Below, piece by piece: positions 8,587-15,601 of a stretch of 54,803 bases of DNA (the first letter of the stretch is position 1; every line of letters starts with the position of its first letter). The stretch lies in contig JAIOYP010000025.1 in assembly GCA_021741155.1 (NCBI GenBank), positions 1-54,803 of the forward strand. Reading direction: 5' to 3'. Source of the stretch: Flavobacteriales bacterium (GTDB taxonomy: Bacteria > Bacteroidota > Bacteroidia > UBA10329). A program made the position numbers and the translations under genes. The notes beneath the pieces were generated by a model that worked only from the letters and a program-made list of their open reading frames with translations, was not told where the DNA came from and ran no database searches.

Positions 8587-11500
8587 TTACCACTTGGTTT
8601 CCTGATCGAATATCTCTTTAGACGTGCTCTGCTCGTTCTTGAAGTAGTAAATACCACCCCAGTTCCACTTCACGCGGCTGTATTCGTTGGCAACCCCTTC
8701 CTTCCGTTTTACGATGAGTTTTTTAATCTCACGATTTCCCATTACCTCCGATTCCTCGGTGATTCCCATCGGATAACGCTCAGCCAAATCCATTTGGTAT
8801 TGATTCGGTTTTTCTTCGAATGTAGTAATCGTTTTCTGAGCATCCTTCGCATAGATAGCCTCTCGCTTCGCATCGTATTCTGCTTTTAACTTAGCACGAA
8901 CCTCCGCCTCGTACGTATCCCGGTTTGAATCAACTGCACCTTGCGCCAATTCTTTCGCCTTCTTCTCAAACTCGTTCTTACTACGGAAATTCTCCTCTTT
9001 TAGAGCAATTTCCTCTTTTCGTTTAGCTTCTTCTTCTAGGCGTAATGTCTCCTCAAAATCTTTCTTATCCTTAGAAACACGACCAGCCTCAGCAATTTCT
9101 GCTTTTCGTCTTTCTTCCTGCTCTAATTCATATTTCTGAAGTGCTTCTTTCTCATTCTGTGCACGTGCAATTTTTTCCTGATCTGCTTGCTGCTGCGCGG
9201 CTTTACGCTCCTGTTCGGCTGCTTCACGCATTTGCCTCCATTCTTCAGCGGCAGCAAGCTGCCGAGCTTTATTCTCTTCCTCACGCAATCTTCTTTGCTC
9301 TAAATCAGCGGCCTTTTCAGCGTTTCGTTCAGCAGCTGCTTTGGCAACCTCTTCGGTTCGTGCCATTTCTGCCTCATGTTCTACGCGCTCTTGCTCCAAT
9401 TTTTGAGCCCTTGCCTTTTCTGCTGCTTCACGCTCCGCTTGCTGTCTAGAAAGTTCTTCCTCTTTCTGCTCCCAAGCCTCCATTTCTTGACGCTTGCGGG
9501 ATTCTATCATGGCAATTTTTTGCTGACGCTCATCTTCCTTTTTTCGGAGTTTGAGTTCTTCATCACGCTCAAATGCAGCTTGAGCTGCGAGTTCAGTCTG
9601 ATCAGTCAACTCTTTTTGACGCAATTCAACCTCCAACTCGGTCTGCATTTCCTTCTTCACTTTGGCTTCAATCTCAGCCTTCATCCGACTTTCTCGTTCG
9701 GTCATTTCCTTCGCAAGAATCTTTTCAGCTTCACTTGCAAGGACATCCGCTTCAGCTTGGGCCCTTGATTCCTGCTCTGCTGCCAGTTGTTGACGTTTTT
9801 CTTCCGCTTTGCGTATCCTAGCCTGTTCTTCAGCCTCAGTTTGCTTTCTCAAAGCATCCTCTTCAGCCTTACGTTTAGCAGCCTCAAGTTCTAACTGTCG
9901 TTGTTTTTCTGCATCCGATGCTGCCAATCGATCTAATTCGGCTTGGCGCTCTGCCTCAGCTTTGGCACGCACTTCGGCTTCTGCTTTTTTCTTTGCCTCC
10001 GCCTCAAGCATTTGCTTTTCAGTCAGCATTTCTCGCCTTTCCTCATCTGCTTGACGAACCTCAGCCAATCTTCGCTCCTCTTCTTCCTTCGCTAATCGGG
10101 CTGCATCTTCAGCTTGTCGCTTCTTATCATCAGCCTTCAACTTAGCGAGCTCTTCTGCCTTCTTTCGGTCTTCCTCAACTTTGGCCTGTGCCAATTCTGA
10201 CTCTTTCTTTGCGTTTTCTTCCGCTTGTAAACGTAGCTGCTCCTTTATACGTGCTTCTTCTGCCACTCTGAATTGTTCTGCGGCAGCAAGGCGATCTTGC
10301 TCCTCCAGAGCCAACCGAGATTGCTCTGCAAGCAACGCTTTTTGCTGTTCAGCTTCCAACCTAGCGGCCTCCTCTGCAAGACGCTTAATCTCCTTATCTG
10401 CTTCCTCTTGCTTCTTACGCTCTTCCGCTAATCTTGCTTGCTCCTCCTTGGATTTAAGTGCATCCGCTTTTTGCTGATCCTTTGCCTCTTGTGCCTTTCT
10501 CTTGTCTTCTTCTGTCTTGGCTTTTGTCAGTGCTTCTGCTTCAAGCTTGGCTTGATCTGTTAATCGTTTCTGCTCTTCTTCTAAACGAGCTTTTGCTTCT
10601 TTTGCTGCTAATTCTGCCAAGCGAATACTTTCCTTATCGGCCTCTTCGCGAAGTCGTTTTTCTTCTGCAAGTTGTGCTTCGGCTGCCTTTGCTTGAGCTT
10701 GCTCTTCTTCCTTCAAACGCTTCTGTTCATCAGCTAGTCGCTTTTCTTCTGCTGCTTGTGCTGCGGCTAGTTCTTGAGCTTTTTTGGCTTCTGTCTCAGT
10801 GGCCAACTTAGCTTGTTCTTCTGCTTGACGTTTTTCCTCTGCAAGTTGTGCTTCGGCTGCTTTTGCTTGAGCTTGCTCTGCTTCCTTCAATCGTTTTTGT
10901 TCGTCAGCCAATCGCTTTTCTTCTGTTGCTTGTGCTGCCGCCTGTTCTTTTGCCTTTTTGGCTTCTGCCTCGGCAGCCAACTTAGCTTGTTCTTCAGCTT
11001 GGCGTTTTTCTTCAGCAAGTTGTGCTTCGGCTGCTTTTGCTTGAGCTTGCTCTTCTTCCTTCAACCGCTTTTGCTCGTCAGCCAGTCGCTTTTCTTCTGC
11101 TGCTTGTGCTGCTGCTAGTTCCTTCGCCTGTTTGGCTTGTGCCTCAGCTGTCAACTTAGCTTGTTCTTCAGCTTGGCGTTTTTCTTCAGCAAGTTTAGCT
11201 TGGGACTCATCTTCCAATCTCTTCAATTCAGCCAATCTGGCTGCTTCTTTATCGGCTGCCTCTTTTTTAGCCACTCTTTCGGCCTCTTGAGCTAGAAGCC
11301 TGTCCTCTTCTAATCTTCGGGCTTCTGCTTCCTTTTTCAACTGCTCTTCTGCAGCCAATCTCATTTCTTCTTCAAGCAAGGCTTTCTCTGCGGCTTCCTT
11401 ACGTTCAGCTTCTTGTTTTGCTAGTAAAGAAGCCTGCTTTGCAGCCTCTTTCTCAATCAGCTCATCAATGGCCTTCAAACGTTTAGAAATATCTGCGTTC

Positions 11501-13800
11501 TCTGGTTGAATTGCTTGAGCCGATAAATAAGTTGTTTTAGACGCCTTGTAATCCTGCTGGCGAAAAAGATCGTCTGCAGTTGACATAATGGTTGCGAATG
11601 CTGCCTCATTCTTCTTTCGTTCTTCTTCTTGAGCGGCCGCCTCAGCCAATTTAGCCTCGACTTTGGCTATTTGCTGACCTGGTTCGGTAGCATCTGGCTT
11701 TAAAGCTAGGGAAGTCTTAAACTCTAATGTGGCCAAATCATACTTTCCTTGTTCTAAGAAGTCTTTTCCTTTGGCGAGGTGGTCTGTGTACTGCTTCTCT
11801 TTTTTGGCGATTTCATCCAACTCAGCATTCACCTTATCCAATTGCTTTTGGGCTGTAGCGTTGTCAAAATTCATAGCCAAGGCTTCTTCATACTTTGCCT
11901 TTGCACCAACTCGGTCAGACGCAGCTTTAAGTGCTGCCCCATCTGAAATCAATTTATTGTATTGTTCTTGTTTTTTGGCAGATTCAGCTTCAGCAACCAT
12001 TGCTGTTTGAATCAATGCTTCAACTTCCGCAAGTTTTTTGCGGGCAGTTTCATTTGCTGGATTCAAGCTTGTTGCCTCAGAAAAAAGTACTTGCGCTCCT
12101 TCCAATTTCTTCGCCTTGAGCATTTCTTCGCCCTTTGTCATCAGAATATTGAACTGCTTATCCTGTTCTTGAGCTTGTCTTTTTTCTTCTTCCTGCTTGG
12201 CTATCAGCTTGGTCAGTTCTGCTACTTTTTCTTTTGGTTGACCTATCTCTGGAATAAGATTCGAAGCCTCCCCAAATAGTTTTTTGGCATCAATAAAATT
12301 TTTGGCTTGTTCTGCATCTCTAGCTTGTGCCATCAAGCCATCGAACTTCTCTTGACGAATTCGCTTCTCCTCTTCCTCTTTAGCTGCGGCTATTTTATCC
12401 TTCAGCTCATTCATTTTGAACACAGGCATTTCCGAATCAGGATTGATGCCTGATGCTGTTCCATATAAGTTGATGGCCGCCTCATATTTACCCATATCAG
12501 CAAGCTCTTGGGCTTGCGCCATCATGTTGTCGTACTGCTTTTGGGTGAGGTCTCTTCGCTCTTGCTCTTGCTTGACTTTGGCAATGGACTTTTCTATTTC
12601 GGCCAGTTTTGACTTCGTTTCTGGCTTTTCTGGAAATAGTTGGGCTGCTTGCTCATATTTTGCTTTTGCCTCTACAAAAGATTCCTGTCCTGCTAATGTG
12701 TTGGCTTGAGTAATAAGCGCAGCATATTGGTCTTCTTTGACCTTCAAAGCCGCGTCAGCTTTCGCTTTGGTCGCCAGTTCGGCTTCTTGTTTTAAGCGAG
12801 CTTCTTCAGCCAGTTTGGCTTTCTCTGCTTCTTCTTTTGCTTTTTGATCAGCTTCCGCCTTTGCTTTTGCAGCATCAGCCAATCGTTTTGCTTCTTGTTC
12901 GGCCTCTTGTTTTAAGCGAGCTTCTTCAGCCAATTTGGCTTTCTCTGCTTCTTCTTTCGTTTTCTGTTCTGCTTCCGCCTTTGCTTTTGCAGCATCAGCC
13001 AATCGTTTTGCTTCTTGTTCGGCTTCTTGTTTTAATCGAGCTTCTTCGGCAATCTTTGCTTTCTCAGCTTCTGCCTTGGCTACACGATCCGCTTCTTCTT
13101 TGGCTTTCTGTTCATCTGCCAATCGCTTGGTCTCAGCTTCTGCTGCTTTACGCTGGTTTGCCTCTTCGGCAAGTCGTTTCTGATCTGCTTCTGCTTTAGC
13201 TTTTTGTTCTGCTGCAAGTTGCTTGGCCTGATCCTTTGCTTGTTGCTCAGCTAATTGTCGTAAACGTTCTTCTTCCTTAGATTTCTCTTCCTTAAGTTTT
13301 TCCAATTCCTCAAAAACTTCTTCCTCTTGTTTTTGAAATTCCATGGAATAATCCAAATCATAATCGAACTCGTTATGTTGAGGGCTGTAATGAACCTTAG
13401 CAACTGGGTTGGAGAAAATGGCCTTGTTAAGTCCAGATTGATCTTGAAAAAGCTCTACAATGAAATCGAATTCCCAAACCATTGGAGCATCGGCTGGCAC
13501 AGTTGTATTGAATTCAATCTTCTTAGCCACATAGCCAGACTTACTTACATCTAACATGTAAGTGGCATTCACATCAAAGAAAAACTTGAATTTACCGTTA
13601 GCCTCAGTAGTGAATGACTTATCAACCGAGCCATTCTTGTAAAGTGTGAGTTTGGTTCCTTCGAGTCCTTTCCAACCCTCTTTTACCGAACCTGTAACGT
13701 CAAGTCCTTTGTCTTGAGCTGAAGCCAAAAAAGGCAAGCAAAACAGACCGATTATCAGAACAAATTTCGCGGCCGTATGTATCAATCTTCTCACAATCAT
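8587..13800 (-). CDS. Very long exported coiled-coil/TPR protein (TolA-like composition)
   Basis: A 1737-residue protein. Residues 1-28 are a signal peptide ending FLASAQ. Residues of about 32-112 look like a carboxypeptidase-regulatory-like beta domain (VTGSVKEGWKG, LDVSKSGYVAKK). Residues 115-355 are charged Ala/Glu/Lys coiled coil containing 40-residue repeats. Residues 356-790 hold about seven TPR-like units of about 70 residues (pattern Y..L...A..L....Y..A...Y..A..I.P). Residues 790-1650 are continuous coiled coil with three nearly identical 58-residue repeats. The C-terminal 80 residues form a small unique domain (VKWNWGGIYYFKN). No sorting domain or second membrane segment is seen, so it is likely periplasmic or loosely attached. 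The composition resembles TolA domain II, but homology to TolA is not shown. A fibrous cell-envelope spacer role is an inference. Confidence 0.75.
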   Translation of the reverse strand: MIVRRLIHTAAKFVLIIGLFCLPFLASAQDKGLDVTGSVKEGWKGLEGTKLTLYKNGSVDKSFTTEANGKFKFFFDVNATYMLDVSKSGYVAKKIEFNTTVPADAPMVWEFDFIVELFQDQSGLNKAIFSNPVAKVHYSPQHNEFDYDLDYSMEFQKQEEEVFEELEKLKEEKSKEEERLRQLAEQQAKDQAKQLAAEQKAKAEADQKRLAEEANQRKAAEAETKRLADEQKAKEEADRVAKAEAEKAKIAEEARLKQEAEQEAKRLADAAKAKAEAEQKTKEEAEKAKLAEEARLKQEAEQEAKRLADAAKAKAEADQKAKEEAEKAKLAEEARLKQEAELATKAKADAALKVKEDQYAALITQANTLAGQESFVEAKAKYEQAAQLFPEKPETKSKLAEIEKSIAKVKQEQERRDLTQKQYDNMMAQAQELADMGKYEAAINLYGTASGINPDSEMPVFKMNELKDKIAAAKEEEEKRIRQEKFDGLMAQARDAEQAKNFIDAKKLFGEASNLIPEIGQPKEKVAELTKLIAKQEEEKRQAQEQDKQFNILMTKGEEMLKAKKLEGAQVLFSEATSLNPANETARKKLAEVEALIQTAMVAEAESAKKQEQYNKLISDGAALKAASDRVGAKAKYEEALAMNFDNATAQKQLDKVNAELDEIAKKEKQYTDHLAKGKDFLEQGKYDLATLEFKTSLALKPDATEPGQQIAKVEAKLAEAAAQEEERKKNEAAFATIMSTADDLFRQQDYKASKTTYLSAQAIQPENADISKRLKAIDELIEKEAAKQASLLAKQEAERKEAAEKALLEEEMRLAAEEQLKKEAEARRLEEDRLLAQEAERVAKKEAADKEAARLAELKRLEDESQAKLAEEKRQAEEQAKLTAEAQAKQAKELAAAQAAEEKRLADEQKRLKEEEQAQAKAAEAQLAEEKRQAEEQAKLAAEAEAKKAKEQAAAQATEEKRLADEQKRLKEAEQAQAKAAEAQLAEEKRQAEEQAKLATETEAKKAQELAAAQAAEEKRLADEQKRLKEEEQAQAKAAEAQLAEEKRLREEADKESIRLAELAAKEAKARLEEEQKRLTDQAKLEAEALTKAKTEEDKRKAQEAKDQQKADALKSKEEQARLAEERKKQEEADKEIKRLAEEAARLEAEQQKALLAEQSRLALEEQDRLAAAEQFRVAEEARIKEQLRLQAEENAKKESELAQAKVEEDRKKAEELAKLKADDKKRQAEDAARLAKEEEERRLAEVRQADEERREMLTEKQMLEAEAKKKAEAEVRAKAEAERQAELDRLAASDAEKQRQLELEAAKRKAEEDALRKQTEAEEQARIRKAEEKRQQLAAEQESRAQAEADVLASEAEKILAKEMTERESRMKAEIEAKVKKEMQTELEVELRQKELTDQTELAAQAAFERDEELKLRKKEDERQQKIAMIESRKRQEMEAWEQKEEELSRQQAEREAAEKARAQKLEQERVEHEAEMARTEEVAKAAAERNAEKAADLEQRRLREEENKARQLAAAEEWRQMREAAEQERKAAQQQADQEKIARAQNEKEALQKYELEQEERRKAEIAEAGRVSKDKKDFEETLRLEEEAKRKEEIALKEENFRSKNEFEKKAKELAQGAVDSNRDTYEAEVRAKLKAEYDAKREAIYAKDAQKTITTFEEKPNQYQMDLAERYPMGITEESEVMGNREIKKLIVKRKEGVANEYSRVKWNWGGIYYFKNEQSTSKEIFDQETKW
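10672..11193 (-). repeat. Three tandem 174-bp coding repeats
   Basis: Units 10672-10845, 10846-11019 and 11020-11193 encode nearly identical 58-residue blocks, each beginning LAEEKRQAEEQ and ending QAKAAEAQ. Differences are scattered substitutions. The exact unit length keeps the frame and suggests recent unequal crossover; copy number may vary between strains. Confidence 0.85.
12781..13056 (-). repeat. Tandem 120-bp coding repeats (two full, one partial)
   Basis: The same sequence begins again at 12781, 12901 and 13021. Each unit encodes 40 residues containing EEARLKQEAE and KRLADAAKAKAEA. This lies in the N-terminal coiled coil of the long exported protein. Confidence 0.8.
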
Positions 13801-13901
13801 CTATTGCACAGTTTTGCCGTTAACTGATATACTACCTGAATTCGGACTTTTTGTTTCAATTTTGGCGAAGTTAATCTGTGTCGGGTTTACGTTCAAAAAA
13901 C

Positions 13902-15044
13902 ATGTCATTTTCTTCAAATATCAGTTACTGGGAACTCAATCAATATTTCAGAGATATTGACCTATTGGTCGTAGGAAGTGGCATAGTTGGTCTAACCACC
14001 GCGATATTCCACAAAAAAATCCATCCAACCGCCAAGGTACTTATTGTAGAAAAAGGAATGCTTCCTTCTGGTGCAAGCACCAAAAATGCAGGTTTCGCCT
14101 GTTTTGGAAGCGCCAGCGAAATTCTGTCAGATCTAAAAGGCGCTTCTGAAGAAGAGGTTTACGAATTGGTGAACGATAGAATCGTTGGCTTAAATGAACT
14201 TCGTTTGCTAGTAGGTGATAGGAATCTTGCATACGAAGCATGTGGTGGGTTTGAGATTTTCAGAAAAGAAGATTCGGAGCTATTCGAAAAATGCCTGCGT
14301 TTTATTCCGAAAGCAAATAAGGAAATTGAAGGTCGGACGGGGATAAAACAAACCTATTCGCTTGCTGATAATCGGATTTTGGACTTCGGATTTTCTGGTG
14401 TGGAGCATCTGTTATTGAATCGGCACGAAGGTGCGTTGGATACTGGAAAAATGATGTCGTGCCTGATTAAACTGGCGTCTCAAATGGATATTATTATCCT
14501 GAATGGCTCAGAGGTATCTAGGTTTAAAGACGTTGATTCGTGTGTTGAGGTTGAATTGAAAAACGGCTTCATTTTAAAACCAACGCATTTACATATTGCA
14601 ACCAATGGTTTTGCAGCCAGTCTTTTGCCTGATTTGGATGTAAAACCAGCACGCGCTCAGGTTTTAATTACGGCACCAATAAATGATTTGAAAGTAAAAG
14701 GCACTTTCCATATGAATGAAGGCTATTACTATTTTAGAAACGCTGGAAACAGGCTTTTGCTTGGAGGTGGCCGCCAGTTAGACAAAGAAGGCGAGACCAA
14801 AACGGAATTAGAGACAACAGAGCTTATTCAGAATAACCTTGATGACCTTTTGAAAACGGTCATTCTTCCCAATTCCGAATTTACAATTGAGCATCGCTGG
14901 GCTGGTATTATGGGGGTTGGAGAAACGAAAAAGGCAATTGTAAAACGAATTTCAAACAACGTTTCTTGTTCTGTTCGATTAGGAGGAATGGGAGTTGCTA
15001 TTGGAACTTCGGTAGGCAAACAATCGGCAGAACTGATTGGATAA
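13902..15044 (+). CDS. FAD-dependent oxidoreductase (DAO family)
   Basis: A 380-residue soluble enzyme. It has an N-terminal dinucleotide-binding motif VVGSGIVGL (GxGxxG at about residues 25-30) and the acidic end of the second strand (IVEKG, Glu50), followed by the SGASTKNAGFACFGS segment seen in DAO-family proteins. Late in the sequence, RHEGALDTGKM and a C-terminal WAGIMGVGETKK / RLGGMGVAIGTSVG segment complete the FAD domain. DAO enzymes oxidise amines or amino acids (glycine oxidase, ThiO and MnmC-C types); the substrate is not evident. The ATG at 13902 is chosen over an upstream in-frame GTG at 13878 because the earlier codons add no conserved sequence. The stop codon abuts the terminator of the minus-strand candidate RNA. 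Confidence 0.8.
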   Translation: MSFSSNISYWELNQYFRDIDLLVVGSGIVGLTTAIFHKKIHPTAKVLIVEKGMLPSGASTKNAGFACFGSASEILSDLKGASEEEVYELVNDRIVGLNELRLLVGDRNLAYEACGGFEIFRKEDSELFEKCLRFIPKANKEIEGRTGIKQTYSLADNRILDFGFSGVEHLLLNRHEGALDTGKMMSCLIKLASQMDIIILNGSEVSRFKDVDSCVEVELKNGFILKPTHLHIATNGFAASLLPDLDVKPARAQVLITAPINDLKVKGTFHMNEGYYYFRNAGNRLLLGGGRQLDKEGETKTELETTELIQNNLDDLLKTVILPNSEFTIEHRWAGIMGVGETKKAIVKRISNNVSCSVRLGGMGVAIGTSVGKQSAELIG

Positions 15045-15336
15045 AAAGCAAAAACGGAGACCAACCTTACGATTGCTCTCCGTTTCACCTCCAAAAGACC
15101 GTAGTCTCATCTCAGCGACAAGCTGTTGTTATTCTGACTTTCCCTTCCGTTTCTGCGGCAAGCCGCTTACTCTGTTGGCTTTCCTAACTTCTGCTTCTCC
15201 GAAGATCCACTTCTTTTAGTTCTACCTCACCCATCCTTTCCGAAGACCGAATGAGATTCTGGGTGTCTCTCTTCAAAATCCCCTTGGGGTTTTTAGGAGA
15301 GTGGTCTTCCGACCAGCCTTTTATCCCTCACTTGTT
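15043..15336 (-). ncRNA. Candidate structured non-coding RNA, about 290 nt
   Basis: On the minus strand this stretch has a consensus promoter (-7 TACATTTG, -33 TTG, 21-bp spacer), no substantial reading frame, and an intrinsic terminator whose T-tail reaches the stop codon of the FAD gene. Read 5' to 3' it can form: a GGTC/GACC hairpin with a GGAA loop (15303-15314); a long hairpin with CCCC/GGGG core (15267-15301); a CACCCA/TGGGTG stem (15228-15233 with 15260-15265) enclosing a GAAT/ATTC hairpin; a GCGG/CCGC hairpin with a CTTG loop (15155-15166); and a CAGC/GCTG hairpin (15113-15125). Linkers are purine-rich. I do not recognise RNase P, tmRNA, SRP or 6S landmarks. Function unknown. It could also be a long antisense leader or an unusual repeat, but promoter plus terminator argue for a dedicated RNA gene. 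Confidence 0.55.
15045..15085 (-). terminator. Intrinsic terminator of the candidate RNA
   Basis: Arms 15052-15060 and 15077-15085 pair perfectly (AAACGGAGA with TCTCCGTTT) around a 16-nt loop. On the minus strand the stem is followed by TTTTTGCTTTTT. On the plus strand there is no T-run, so the direction is clear. Confidence 0.75.
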
Positions 15337-15341
15337 GATAC

Positions 15342-15373
15342 CAAATGTAGAGCATGCACCTCTACCGCTCCAA
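15342..15373 (-). promoter_or_regulatory. Promoter of the candidate RNA (-33 and -7 boxes)
   Basis: Minus-strand TACATTTG at 15342-15349 matches TAnnTTTG exactly; minus-strand TTG at 15371-15373 lies 21 nt upstream, within the 19-21 nt spacing known for Bacteroidota primary sigma promoters. It is the best two-part promoter I find in the window. Confidence 0.6.
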
Positions 15374-15400
15374 AAAAGTTAGGCTAGAGTTATGCACTCT
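15349..15400. promoter_or_regulatory. Two similar dyads AGAG-N7-CTCT overlapping the RNA promoter
   Basis: AGAG-N7-CTCT occurs at 15349-15363 and again at 15386-15400, centres 37 bp apart. Both loops contain TGCA. The first site sits between the -7 and -33 boxes and extends to a 6-bp GTAGAG/CTCTAC stem. This looks like a paired operator for a dimeric regulator, but no regulator is known. Confidence 0.35.
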
Positions 15401-15421
15401 GTATCAACCGTCTTACTAACA

Positions 15422-15455
15422 GGTTATGAACGGCTTATGAACCGTTTTATTAACC
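15422..15455. repeat. Nested inverted repeat upstream of the M43 gene
   Basis: GGTT (15422) pairs with AACC (15452) and AACGG (15429) pairs with CCGTT (15442). The structure lies about 150 bp before the M43 start codon, in a stretch (15401-15601) without any supported gene. It may be an operator or leader hairpin. I see no exact -7 box for the M43 gene here. Confidence 0.35.
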
Positions 15456-15601
15456 TTCTGACCTCGATATTCACCTTCAAGTGCTGTAGTTTATGTTTCA
15501 ACTCGTTGCATTTAAGACAATTCTCCTGTTTCCACCTCCTGAATCATTCTTTGAACTTGGTTTTTTTCGTTTGTTTGTCGCAATATTCAAACCACATCAA
15601 A

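Noticed and set aside
9141..13199. A series of long plus-strand open frames with Leu/Ser/Cys/Phe-rich translations opposite the coiled-coil gene
   Set aside because: They are antisense shadows of Ala/Glu/Lys-rich codons; they follow the repeats of the minus-strand gene, are low-complexity, overlap each other and show no start signals.
14966..15219. Small plus-strand frames between the FAD gene and the M43 gene
   Set aside because: They run through the hairpins of the candidate RNA, overlap the FAD gene in another frame and have no recognisable sequence.
15043..15336. The candidate RNA as RNase P, tmRNA, SRP or 6S RNA, or as a short coding mRNA
   Set aside because: The universally conserved cores of RNase P and SRP RNA and the tRNA-like end of tmRNA are missing; the 5' and 3' ends do not pair as in 6S; the longest ATG frame fully inside it that I translated is 16 codons.
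15392..15601. N-terminal extension of the M43 protease to 15392
   Set aside because: The extension encodes no conserved sequence, and the ATG at 15602 starts a textbook signal peptide.
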